In this document: piece by piece, positions 35,740 to 43,401 of the stretch
How positions within the stretch are numbered: the first letter of the stretch is position 1
Layout: each line of letters begins with the position of its first letter
Assembly (NCBI RefSeq): GCF_014697105.1
Contig: NZ_JACJRF010000036.1
Location: 1 to 56,412, forward strand
Length of the DNA stretch: 56,412 nucleotides
Source: Anabaena subtropica FACHB-260
GTDB taxonomy: Bacteria; Cyanobacteriota; Cyanobacteriia; Cyanobacteriales; Nostocaceae
Direction: 5' to 3'
Position numbers and translations under genes: made by a program
Notes under the pieces: model-generated
Told to the model about the DNA's origin: nothing
Seen by the model: the letters and a program-made list of their open reading frames with translations, nothing else
Database searches by the model: none

Positions 35740-36153
35740 GTGGAGTGGCGATTGCGTGCAATTCGTGGAGCAACAACCGTTTCAGAAAATACCGTGGAAG
35801 CAATTCGAGAAGCGGTGAGTGAACTGCTAGACGAACTGGAAAGGCGAAATCAACTCCAGCCACAAGACATGATTAGTGTGACGTTTTCGGTGACGCGGGA
35901 TTTAGATCGGATTTTTCCAGCAGCGATCGCCAGACCCCGACCGGGTTGGGATAATGTAGCTATGTTAGATGTGCAGCAAATGCACGTTGAAGGTAGTTTA
36001 CAGCGCTGCATCCGCTTCTTAATTCACGCCTATTTACCTACCTCCGTTCCAGTTCATCACATTTATTTGCGCGAAGCTAAAAAATTACGTCCTGACTGGA
36101 GTTTTCCCCAGGCGCTACAAGCTTCACAGTCAGTAGTAGAGTCAAAATTTTAA
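35740..36153 (+). CDS. aroH: Chorismate mutase, AroH type
   Basis: 137 residues from a GTG preceded by AAGGAGG, an excellent ribosome site. AroH-class enzymes are small trimeric chorismate mutases that convert chorismate to prephenate for Phe and Tyr synthesis. Diagnostic motifs are RLRAIRGATTVSENT at the N-terminus, SVTFSVTRDLDRIFPAAIAR with the active-site Arg region, and RCIRFLIHAYLP in the middle. It is intact and of normal length. The strong ribosome site suggests good expression even though the upstream gap holds repeats. It may be co-transcribed with sppA, 105 bases upstream. Confidence 0.93.
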   Translation: MEWRLRAIRGATTVSENTVEAIREAVSELLDELERRNQLQPQDMISVTFSVTRDLDRIFPAAIARPRPGWDNVAMLDVQQMHVEGSLQRCIRFLIHAYLPTSVPVHHIYLREAKKLRPDWSFPQALQASQSVVESKF

Positions 36154-36190
36154 CTCGGTTATTGGAAAAACGGGCTGCTGCCTGATTTAG

Positions 36191-36982
36191 CTAAATTCCA
36201 GGTCGAAGAATTTTCTCAGCTATTTGGGGAAACCAGCGCTGGAGGAAAAACAGCAGTTTAGTTTTACCGATTCGCATTTCGTAGCGATGCCTGCGGCAGG
36301 CGTAGCCATCGCGTGTAAAATCATGCCAAAATTCATCCACTAGAGCTTTAGGTGATATTTTTCCCTTACCCCGACCTTGAGTCATGGGTGTATCAACTAA
36401 AGGCGCAATAATTTCAAACACTTTAATAGATGTAATTTCCAGTTGCCACCGCAAGGCTTTGGTAGCAATATGTAGACCAGCTTTACTGGCGCAGTAGACA
36501 GGCGCAGTTTCTTTAGGAACTAATCCCAAGCCGGAGGAAACATTGATAATAGCCGCAGCAGGCTTTTTCTGGAGATGGGGCAACATCAGTTTAATCAATT
36601 GCAATGGCGCAATCAAATTGGTATGTAATTCTGTCTCAATTAACTCTATTGCTATCTCTGGATTCACAAATTCATAGTTGTATTGAATGCCTGCATTGTT
36701 AATTAGAATATTCACATTTGGGTAACGATTGACTAGCTGTTGCAGAGCATTCAAATCTCTTAAATCAGCAACTTCAGTGATAATCTCAGGCCATAATCTC
36801 TTTACTTCAGCTAATTTATCTGCATTGCGTCCAGTAATAATTACTGTATTTTGCGCTTGCAGAAATTTTTGCGCCAGTGCCAAGCCGATTCCCGATGCAC
36901 CTCCAGTAATTAAAACTGTGTTGCCCTTGGTTGAGATTGTGGATTTCTTTCTATTAGCCGGATGTAATGTTGTCTTCACCAT
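36191..36982 (-). CDS. Short-chain dehydrogenase/reductase, DltE-like, with repeat-derived insert
   Basis: 263 residues. An NAD(P)-binding Rossmann fold is shown by LITGGASGIGLALAQKF, NILINNAGIQYNYEF, IINVSSGLGLVPKETA and the catalytic YCASK. The pattern of PLVDTPMTQGRGKGKISP and a C-terminal MRIGKTKLLFFLQRW resembles DltE-type SDRs. Residues about 224-234 (DGYACRRHRYE) are encoded by a 32-base palindromic element (36281-36312) that is in frame and adds about eight residues where relatives read directly into the RYE(I/M)RIG motif. The gene follows a Crp-like regulator by 76 bases and probably ends a crtR operon. The repeat lies near the C-terminus, so activity may be retained. Confidence 0.85.
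   Translation of the reverse strand: MVKTTLHPANRKKSTISTKGNTVLITGGASGIGLALAQKFLQAQNTVIITGRNADKLAEVKRLWPEIITEVADLRDLNALQQLVNRYPNVNILINNAGIQYNYEFVNPEIAIELIETELHTNLIAPLQLIKLMLPHLQKKPAAAIINVSSGLGLVPKETAPVYCASKAGLHIATKALRWQLEITSIKVFEIIAPLVDTPMTQGRGKGKISPKALVDEFWHDFTRDGYACRRHRYEMRIGKTKLLFFLQRWFPQIAEKILRPGI
36281..36312. repeat. Palindromic short dispersed repeat inside a coding region
   Basis: The element carries outer arms GCGATG (36284-36289) and CATCGC (36307-36312) and an inner hairpin GCCTGC-g-GCAGGC (36289-36301). GC-rich nested palindromes like this are characteristic of the very small mobile repeats of Nostoc genomes and stand out from the surrounding AT-rich coding sequence. Confidence 0.75.
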
Positions 36983-37058
36983 TGCCAGTTCAGTACGCGC
37001 ATTTCAGAACATCTTCTTTAGATGTAATCTGGAGCGCTGGTGAAGTCATTAACCTATG

Positions 37059-37649
37059 TTAATCAGGCTGAAAATTTTTCCGAATTCGGCTGAGAGACAC
37101 AGGTGAAATCCCTAGATAAGAAGCAATGTGATATTGCTTTATTCTTTTATCTAAATTGGGATATTCCGCCAAAAACTTTTGATATCTGGTCGTGGCATCA
37201 TCTATAAGTAACTCTGCCTCGCGTTTTTCTTTTTTGATAAACAATGCCTCAACAAATTTATGATTAATTGTCTGCCAGCATGGATGTTCTGCACATAATT
37301 GGGTGAACTGGCTATAGTCGGCGACTAATAATAATGAGTCTTCTAAAGCTTCAATAGAAAATTGGGCAGTACTTTTTAAAATCAAAGCACTGTAGGCAGC
37401 TACAAAATGGTTTTCTGGGCAAAATGATTTTGTTAAGTCTGTACCTGTTGGATTTACGTAGTAGAGACGTAAGAGACCAGAAACAACAAATCCAATTTGA
37501 CAGGGAATATCACCCGCCTGAATGAAAAAGTTTCCAGCGATTAGTGTTAGTGGGTAAAAAGTCCGGGTTAACTTTTGAATTTCATCTGCTGGAATCTCAG
37601 CCAATGTTTGCAGAACGTGGCTGAGTTGGAGATAGGCAGAGGTGAGCAT
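37059..37649 (-). CDS. Crp/Fnr-family regulator with cyclic-nucleotide-binding fold
   Basis: 196 residues. The N-terminal cyclic-nucleotide-binding-like beta roll is seen in IAGNFFIQAGDIPCQIGFV, VSGLLRLYYVNPTGTDLTKS and a DSLLLVADYSQF segment. The usual cAMP-binding pocket (GELAL...R..A..A) is not conserved. The C-terminal part holds a compact helix-turn-helix, IASYLGISPVSLSRIRKN. This layout is typical of short Crp-like regulators such as those related to YaeF/CarD-free types; I cannot name a subfamily. It sits 15 bases after crtR and 76 bases before the dehydrogenase, so it may regulate its own operon. The effector is unknown. Confidence 0.85.
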   Translation of the reverse strand: MLTSAYLQLSHVLQTLAEIPADEIQKLTRTFYPLTLIAGNFFIQAGDIPCQIGFVVSGLLRLYYVNPTGTDLTKSFCPENHFVAAYSALILKSTAQFSIEALEDSLLLVADYSQFTQLCAEHPCWQTINHKFVEALFIKKEKREAELLIDDATTRYQKFLAEYPNLDKRIKQYHIASYLGISPVSLSRIRKNFQPD

Positions 37650-37664
37650 AAAATGTAGCGATCG

Positions 37665-38585
37665 CTATGCCTCTATATTTTTGCTGGGAACTTTTTCTTC
37701 TTCGTAGCGATGAAATCTAATCCCTAAGAAGATGTCATAAACAAACTCAAAAAAGTCTTTTTTCTGCAACAATCCTGAAGTTTGATAACAGCCTTTCTCA
37801 TCTAACAGTGGCTTCATTACATAATATGCAGGCTGATAGTTATACCAGGGAATAGAAGGCCATAAATGATGAATTAGGTGGTAATTCTGCCCCATAATCA
37901 AGATGTTGAGCAATTTTCCTGGGTAGACGCGGGCATTTTTCCAGCGATCGCGTTCCGCAAAAGGACGATGAGGTAGATAATCAAAAAATAACCCTAAAGC
38001 TATACCCACAATAAACGCCGGGATGAACCAAAAATTGAGAATGTAACCCAAGAAATGGTACTGAACAGAAATATAAACAATTGTCACCACAATTAAGCGA
38101 CTGATAAACCATTCCAGTAGTTCATTCTTCCGCCACAACTTACGTTGAAAGAAAAATACTTCGTGATACAAAAACCTTACCGCAATTAACCACAGTGGCC
38201 CGCCTGTAGAGACGTAATGATCTGGGTCATCTTTGGGGTGGTTTACATGGGCGTGGTGCTGCAAATGCACCCGCGTGAACACAGGAAAGGCAAAAGCCAA
38301 TATCAAGGCGCTACCATGACCTAACATGGCATTAATTAGGCGATTGCGGTGGGCAGATTGATGACAAGCATCATGAATTACTGTCCCAGCACAATGCAAA
38401 GCCAAGGTGTTAATGGCAAAGCACAGCCAATGTGGCCATTGCCAAAGCCAGTAACCAAAGTTTGACAACACCAACATCGCCACAGATGAAAGGAATAACA
38501 GCATCGTGGGATTAAAATCACCAGGAGGCGCTAAAAATTCCTTTGGTGGGATTTTCAGTGTCTGCTGTGCCTCCAATGTGAGCAT
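37665..38585 (-). CDS. crtR: Beta-carotene hydroxylase, desaturase type
   Basis: 306 residues from the ATG at 38585, preceded by AGGAGA at good spacing; the frame runs 14 codons further, which is not needed. CrtR is a di-iron membrane hydroxylase that adds 3-hydroxyl groups to beta-carotene, giving zeaxanthin, or to deoxymyxoxanthophylls. The three histidine boxes are present: HDACHQSAH, HLQHHAHVNHP and NYHLIHHLWP. Several hydrophobic segments anchor it (MLLFLSSVAMLVLSNFGYWL). FDYLPHRPFAERDRWKNARV and YDIFLGIRFHRYE are highly typical of cyanobacterial CrtR, distinguishing it from fatty acid desaturases. First gene of a probable operon with a Crp-like regulator and a dehydrogenase. Confidence 0.9.
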   Translation of the reverse strand: MLTLEAQQTLKIPPKEFLAPPGDFNPTMLLFLSSVAMLVLSNFGYWLWQWPHWLCFAINTLALHCAGTVIHDACHQSAHRNRLINAMLGHGSALILAFAFPVFTRVHLQHHAHVNHPKDDPDHYVSTGGPLWLIAVRFLYHEVFFFQRKLWRKNELLEWFISRLIVVTIVYISVQYHFLGYILNFWFIPAFIVGIALGLFFDYLPHRPFAERDRWKNARVYPGKLLNILIMGQNYHLIHHLWPSIPWYNYQPAYYVMKPLLDEKGCYQTSGLLQKKDFFEFVYDIFLGIRFHRYEEEKVPSKNIEA

Positions 38586-38951
38586 TACTATCTCCTTTTT
38601 GATCAAATCACTACGAATATACGACAAAGATTAGTGAATAATAAAGTTTTATAAGCTTTTGTATAGCAAGATTTATCTACTTCCTTACCGATTAGTAGAT
38701 GAATAACGCTATGATTCCAGTCAGGACTCCAGTCTTTGCTGATTAGGGTGTGCTATCCGCATAATGAATAATCTTGATGTAAAAATCTCTGTTTGAGGGA
38801 GGATGGAACACAGATTGGTGTACGATATCTACTCTGTGCCACAGTTCTGCTACCTCTGGTGACGTTTGAGTCACTGATATAGCAGTGACTGCAAATCAAA
38901 CGCCCCTCAACTTACTATGACTCACTAAATAGCTCCCTAGAATCAGCCCCT
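38586..38951. promoter_or_regulatory. Divergent region between crtR and pyk, with dyad AGTCACTG-6-CAGTGACT
   Basis: The perfect 8-bp inverted repeat at 38869-38876 / 38883-38890 lies about 60 bases before the pyk start and is a reasonable operator or leader hairpin. TCAGGACT at 38724 is another copy of a dispersed string. No gene is evident in the 366 bases. Confidence 0.45.
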
Positions 38952-40721
38952 ATGCAACTAAGAGATTCTGTACGCCGGACAAAAATTGTCGCCACAATTG
39001 GCCCCGCCACTAGCAGCCCAGAAATGCTAAAGGCAATTATTGAAGCGGGTGCAACAACGCTGCGGCTCAACTTCTCCCACGGCTCTCATGCCGACCATCA
39101 GCGTAGTATCCGCCTGATTCGGCAAACCGCTTTTGAACTAAATCAGCCAGTGGCAATTCTCCAAGACTTGCAAGGGCCAAAAATTCGCTTGGGAAAGTTT
39201 GAAAACGGGTCTATAGTTTTAGCTAAAGGCGATCGCTTCACCTTGACAAATCGCCCCGTTGTGGGTTGCCAAGAAATTAGCTGCGTTACCTACGATTATT
39301 TGGCAGATGAAGTCCCTGTTGGGGCAAAAATCCTCCTCGATGATGGCCGTGTAGAAATGGTGGTGGAGGATATCAACCGCGAGAAAGGTGACTTAAATTG
39401 TTGTGTCACCGTTGCAGGTAAGTTATCCAACAACAAAGGCGTAAACTTCCCTGGAGTTTACCTTTCAATTAAAGCCATGACCGACAAAGACCGCGAGGAT
39501 CTAATGTTCGGTCTAGACCAGGGTGTAGACTGGGTAGCATTATCTTTTGTCCGTAACCCACAGGACATTATCGAAATCAAAGAGCTGATTTCCAGCACAG
39601 GTAAGCAAGTCCCAGTAGTTGCCAAGATTGAAAAGCATGAAGCGATTGAACAAATGGAAGCTGTTCTCGCCTTATGTGATGGTGTAATGGTTGCTAGAGG
39701 CGACTTAGGGGTAGAATTACCAGCCGAAGATGTTCCTGTACTGCAAAAACGGTTAATTGCTACAGCCAACCGCTTGGGAATTCCCATCATCACTGCTACC
39801 CAAATGTTAGACAGCATGGTGAGTAACCCCCGTCCCACTCGCGCGGAAGTGTCAGACGTAGCTAATGCGATTTTAGATGGTACAGATGCGGTGATGCTTT
39901 CCAATGAAACTGCTGTAGGTAGCTACCCAGTAGAAGCAGTGGCAACAATGGCACGCATTGCTGAACGCATTGAACAAGAAGAAGATAATAGTGCCAAATT
40001 ACGGCAACTGCGAGATAATCGCCGTTCTATTCCCAACGCCATTAGCCAAGCTGTAGGTCAAATTGCTGAACAGTTAGGAGCAGCAGCAATTATGACCTTA
40101 ACCCAAACAGGGGCGACAGCTCGCAACGTCTCTAAATTTCGTCCCCACACGCCAATTTTGGCAGTGACACCCCACGTTAATGTAGCGCGACAACTACAGA
40201 TGGTTTGGGGAGTTAAGCCTTTACTAGTCCTAGAGTTACCTTCCGCCGGTCAAACTTTCCAAGCCGCCATTAATGTGGCTCAGGAACATAGTTTACTGTT
40301 TGAGGGTGATTTGGTGGTGATGACAGCTGGAACACTCCAAGGGGTTTCCGGTTCGACAGACTTAATTAAGGTTGAAGTGGTAACAGCTATACTCGGCCAA
40401 GGTATTGGACTGGGACAAGGTTCAATTAGTGGTCGTGCTAGGGTAGCTCATACAGGTATGGATACCAGTAATTTTAATCCCGGCGATATTTTGGTTGCTT
40501 CTCATACCGGCGCTGATTATGTAGATGCTATTCGCAAAGCCGGTGGGATTATTACTGAGGATGAAAGTCTTACTAGTCATGCAGCCGTCATTGGTTTACG
40601 CCTTGGTGTGCCGGTGATTGTGGGTGTAAAGAAAGCGACTCAAGTAATTCGTGATGGGGCAATTCTGACTATGGATTTGCAACGGGGTTTAATCTACTCT
40701 GGGGCAGTGGGAACACCTTAA
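38952..40721 (+). CDS. pyk: Pyruvate kinase with C-terminal PEP-utilizer-like domain
   Basis: 589 residues, about 110 longer than the basic enzyme. It converts PEP and ADP to pyruvate and ATP. The catalytic barrel shows RTKIVATIGPATSSPEM, LRLNFSHGSHADH, ILQDLQGPKIRLG, VPVVAKIEKHEAI and MVARGDLGVELPAEDVP. The allosteric domain includes TQTGATARNVSKFRPHTPI. The extra C-terminus (about 495-589) resembles the mobile phosphohistidine domain of PEP-utilizing enzymes, with DILVASHTGADYVDAIRKAG, ITEDESLTSHAAVIGLRLG and VPVIVG. Such extensions occur in many bacterial pyruvate kinases, including cyanobacterial ones. It appears monocistronic; a strong inverted repeat follows. Confidence 0.94.
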   Translation: MQLRDSVRRTKIVATIGPATSSPEMLKAIIEAGATTLRLNFSHGSHADHQRSIRLIRQTAFELNQPVAILQDLQGPKIRLGKFENGSIVLAKGDRFTLTNRPVVGCQEISCVTYDYLADEVPVGAKILLDDGRVEMVVEDINREKGDLNCCVTVAGKLSNNKGVNFPGVYLSIKAMTDKDREDLMFGLDQGVDWVALSFVRNPQDIIEIKELISSTGKQVPVVAKIEKHEAIEQMEAVLALCDGVMVARGDLGVELPAEDVPVLQKRLIATANRLGIPIITATQMLDSMVSNPRPTRAEVSDVANAILDGTDAVMLSNETAVGSYPVEAVATMARIAERIEQEEDNSAKLRQLRDNRRSIPNAISQAVGQIAEQLGAAAIMTLTQTGATARNVSKFRPHTPILAVTPHVNVARQLQMVWGVKPLLVLELPSAGQTFQAAINVAQEHSLLFEGDLVVMTAGTLQGVSGSTDLIKVEVVTAILGQGIGLGQGSISGRARVAHTGMDTSNFNPGDILVASHTGADYVDAIRKAGGIITEDESLTSHAAVIGLRLGVPVIVGVKKATQVIRDGAILTMDLQRGLIYSGAVGTP

Positions 40722-40752
40722 GGGACTTCCAGATAAAAAAATATCCAAGTAG

Positions 40753-40817
40753 GTAGGGTGCGTCAGTGCGAGAAAACTTAGCTGTACTAAGAAATTATTC
40801 ATACTGACGCACCCTAC
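40753..40817. terminator. Strong inverted repeat downstream of pyk
   Basis: Perfect 14-bp arms GTAGGGTGCGTCAG (40753-40766) and CTGACGCACCCTAC (40804-40817) are separated by 37 bases. The GGGTGCGTCA/TGACGCACCC core is a dispersed element I associate with cyanobacterial intergenic repeats (MITE-like). It could also act as a terminator for pyk, although there is no T-run directly after it. Confidence 0.6.
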
Positions 40818-40874
40818 TAACCGTCAATTTGGAATAATTTATTTTTTGGTGTTCCCTAATAATTCGTAATTCGT

Positions 40875-40906
40875 AATTCGTAATTCATAATTATGAATTA
40901 CGAATT
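40875..40906. repeat. 32-bp perfect palindrome built from AATTCGT heptamers
   Basis: The 16-base left arm AATTCGTAATTCATAA is followed directly by its reverse complement. Two more AATTCGT heptamers precede it from 40861. The right half (AATTATGAATTACGAATT) is the same sequence as at 1965-1982. It lies between pyk and the convergent glycosyltransferase. Confidence 0.85.
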
Positions 40907-40938
40907 GAATATTTTTCCAGATTTCTGTACGTTGACAT

Positions 40939-42006
40939 TTATAGATAACGGGATAAGACTTGCACTGTGGCTTGTCCTGTTTTTTCCCAACTAAACTGAT
41001 TTGCTCTAGCGATACCTTTGATGGAAAGTTGCGATCGCAATTCTACATCAGTAGCTACCATCTGCATGGCGTCGGTGATTTCTGCGGTGTTATAAGGATT
41101 GATGAGGATAGCTGCATCGCCAGCCACTTCAGGTAAGGATGATAGGTTAGAGCTGATTACAGGAGTACCGCAAGCCATTGCTTCTAAGACAGGAAGACCA
41201 AAACCCTCCCAGAGACTGGGGAAGACAAGAGCGATCGCTTGATTAATAATGATAGGTAATTCACTATAAGGAACATAGTCTAGGAACTTCACTCGATTAC
41301 TTATCCCTAACTCCGCAATTTGTACTTGCAAACTTGGTGTATAACGTGCATCACTCGGCCCTGCTAACCATAGTTCATAATCCTGATTTGGTAACGCAGC
41401 AAAAGCTGTAATTAGTCGATTTAAATTTTTATAAAAATTATGCCGTCCATAATACAAGAAATAATTCTTTCTCGGCAAATCTAAAAAACGAAAATTTTTC
41501 TTGTCAATAGCTAAGGGAATTACAGTTATTTTATCTTTGGAAATCCCTAGAAAATTCCTAATATCATTAGCAGTACTTAACGAATCACAAATAATGTGTT
41601 CTGATTGCTTAATAACAGCAGGTATATAATGACGACAATATAAAATTTGTGCCGCAGAAAATTCTTGCGGAAATCTTAAAGGAATTAAATCATGGATAGT
41701 AAGAATACTACGACATTGAGAAAATAAAGGAATCTCAGGAATAGGGGAAAATAATAACTGTGATTTTAACTGTCGATATAAATTAGGTAATTTAAATTGA
41801 ACCCACATCAATCTGTTAAAATGCCCTCTAATACCAAATTCTGTTGTAATATTACTTGGAGATTGATAAACTTTTATGTTGTTAATTTTATTTGGGCTAA
41901 GAACATTAACATCTAAAGATTGAATCTGTGGCAATAAATTCAAACTATAAGTCAACCAGCCTGTAGGCTTTGAAGGAGCAAAAGATAAGTTTACCAGTAA
42001 AGACAT
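40939..42006 (-). CDS. Glycosyltransferase family 4 (GT-B)
   Basis: 355 residues. GT4 enzymes use nucleotide sugars to extend surface glycans on the cytoplasmic side. The C-terminal Rossmann half is well marked: [54 protein letters not shown] and [20 protein letters not shown] with the EX7E-type glutamates, then [20 protein letters not shown]. The N-terminal half is less conserved ([27 protein letters not shown]). Acceptor and donor sugars cannot be read. It is the first minus-strand gene after pyk and starts 348 bases from the next glycosyltransferase upstream, so they may share a transcript. Confidence 0.9.
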   Translation of the reverse strand: MSLLVNLSFAPSKPTGWLTYSLNLLPQIQSLDVNVLSPNKINNIKVYQSPSNITTEFGIRGHFNRLMWVQFKLPNLYRQLKSQLLFSPIPEIPLFSQCRSILTIHDLIPLRFPQEFSAAQILYCRHYIPAVIKQSEHIICDSLSTANDIRNFLGISKDKITVIPLAIDKKNFRFLDLPRKNYFLYYGRHNFYKNLNRLITAFAALPNQDYELWLAGPSDARYTPSLQVQIAELGISNRVKFLDYVPYSELPIIINQAIALVFPSLWEGFGLPVLEAMACGTPVISSNLSSLPEVAGDAAILINPYNTAEITDAMQMVATDVELRSQLSIKGIARANQFSWEKTGQATVQVLSRYL

Positions 42007-42354
42007 AGCTCAGTTATTTTTTATTTCCATAAAAATTACGATTAATTATTTCATGTATCGACAACTGTTGATACAAAGATAAGTAAATCGACAAGAATTA
42101 ATCAAATTATAAGTAGAAAATCTTAATAAAATAAAAGTTCTTAGTAAGGGCTACCCTACGGGAACGCTATGCGAATAGCCCTTTAAAATCTAGTAAGAAA
42201 GCAATAAATTGCTCACTACAAACAAAACATTATTTTATATTTAATTGTGTCTACTCACTTATTACACAATATAAAATTAATTAACTTAGCTGGTAAAAAA
42301 CATAGCACTATTTTCAAAAATAAACTCATGATTATAAAACTTGAATCTTTATGC
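42007..42354. other. AT-rich gap between two glycosyltransferase genes
   Basis: Apart from the dispersed repeat at 42146-42183, the 348 bases are very AT-rich and show no supported gene. Long AT-rich gaps between genes of one strand suggest separate promoters. Confidence 0.4.
42146..42183. repeat. Short dispersed repeat with AAGGGCTA / TAGCCCTT arms
   Basis: Perfect 8-bp arms at 42146-42153 and 42176-42183 flank CCCTACGGGAACGCTATGCG. The GC-rich core in an AT-rich gap, with nested symmetry, marks it as one of the small dispersed repeats of Nostoc genomes; a shorter relative (CTCTACGGGTAGGCTTACGC) lies near 14026. Confidence 0.7.
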
Positions 42355-43242
42355 CTATGTAATCAATAATTTCAAAATTTCTAGACTATAAGAATTTCTT
42401 GTTTTTGCAAATTCATATACAAACTTAATGAAAAGATAAAATTTTAAAACCAATCTTTCCCACAAAGGACGGTGTTTTTGATAAAAATAAAGTTGACTAC
42501 GTCTATATTCCACAGCCATTGCATTAGTGTTTTTTTTCATAGAATGTCCTCTGATATGAATTAAAGATACATTGGGTGTATATAAGATTTTGTAGCCCTG
42601 ATTCTGCACCCGTTGACATAAGTCTGAATCTTCAAAATACATAAAAAATTTTTCGTCGAAACCACCTAATGATTTAAATAAATCTGTGCGGATAAAAAAA
42701 GCTGCTCCCGTAACAAAATCGACTTCTTTATTTTCCTGAAAATTTGTTTCTAAGCGAATTAATTGAGATTTCTCTTGAATTGATTTATATAGTCTACTCG
42801 TCTTATACTCACCTTTAATGCCAACTTTGTATGCGAAAGAAATTTGAAAGCTTTTATCGGGAAAAAGCAATTTAGTTCCAATAATTCCTACATTTAAACT
42901 ATTTTCTATTAAATCAATAATAGGTGGAAAAATATTACTTGTAAGTACTGTATCAGTATTTAATAAAAATAAAAACTTACCCCTAGCTACTTTTGCACCA
43001 GCATTATTTCCTGCTCCAAAACCACAGTTTTTTTGCAATTTGATGATTGTGATATCAGGAAAATTTTGGCTAACAAAATCAAGACTATTATCTTGAGAGT
43101 TATTATCTACTAAAATAACTTCACAATCATCTTTTGGAATAAATTTTTCTATTGAATATAAGCAATCTGGCAAAACATCAGCGCCATTGTAGTTAACTAA
43201 AATAATGGATACTAAAATAGTTGACTGATTATTTGTTATCAT
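42355..43242 (-). CDS. Glycosyltransferase family 2, rhamnosyltransferase-like
   Basis: 295 residues with a GT-A fold. ILVSIILVNYNGADVLPDCL opens the domain, then CEVILVDNNSQDNSLDFV and FLFLLNTDTVL with the DxD metal motif region, KLLFPDKSFQIS, and GAAFFIRTDLFKSLGGFDEK followed by FMYFEDSDLCQRVQNQGYKI with the catalytic Asp of the ED motif. The GGFDE...EDxDLCxR signature is shared with dTDP-rhamnosyltransferases (RfbF-like), and dTDP-rhamnose genes lie just upstream, so rhamnose is a reasonable donor guess. The C-terminus is basic and hydrophobic, suggesting peripheral membrane association. Confidence 0.88.
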   Translation of the reverse strand: MITNNQSTILVSIILVNYNGADVLPDCLYSIEKFIPKDDCEVILVDNNSQDNSLDFVSQNFPDITIIKLQKNCGFGAGNNAGAKVARGKFLFLLNTDTVLTSNIFPPIIDLIENSLNVGIIGTKLLFPDKSFQISFAYKVGIKGEYKTSRLYKSIQEKSQLIRLETNFQENKEVDFVTGAAFFIRTDLFKSLGGFDEKFFMYFEDSDLCQRVQNQGYKILYTPNVSLIHIRGHSMKKNTNAMAVEYRRSQLYFYQKHRPLWERLVLKFYLFIKFVYEFAKTRNSYSLEILKLLIT

Positions 43243-43401
43243 TAGTGGTAACTTTCGTTTTTTTTAAAATTGTCAACCTATTAAATATAAAAATATATTT
43301 TTTGTACATCAAAAACTATATCTTATGACTAATATTTCATTTTTTAATTAATCATAATTATCAAAGATAAGCCAAATTTTAAATATCAGTTTGATGGCAA
43401 T

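Noticed and set aside
39458-39904. 148-codon minus-strand ORF inside pyk
   Set aside because: It lies wholly opposite the catalytic core of pyruvate kinase and reflects codon bias on the coding strand.
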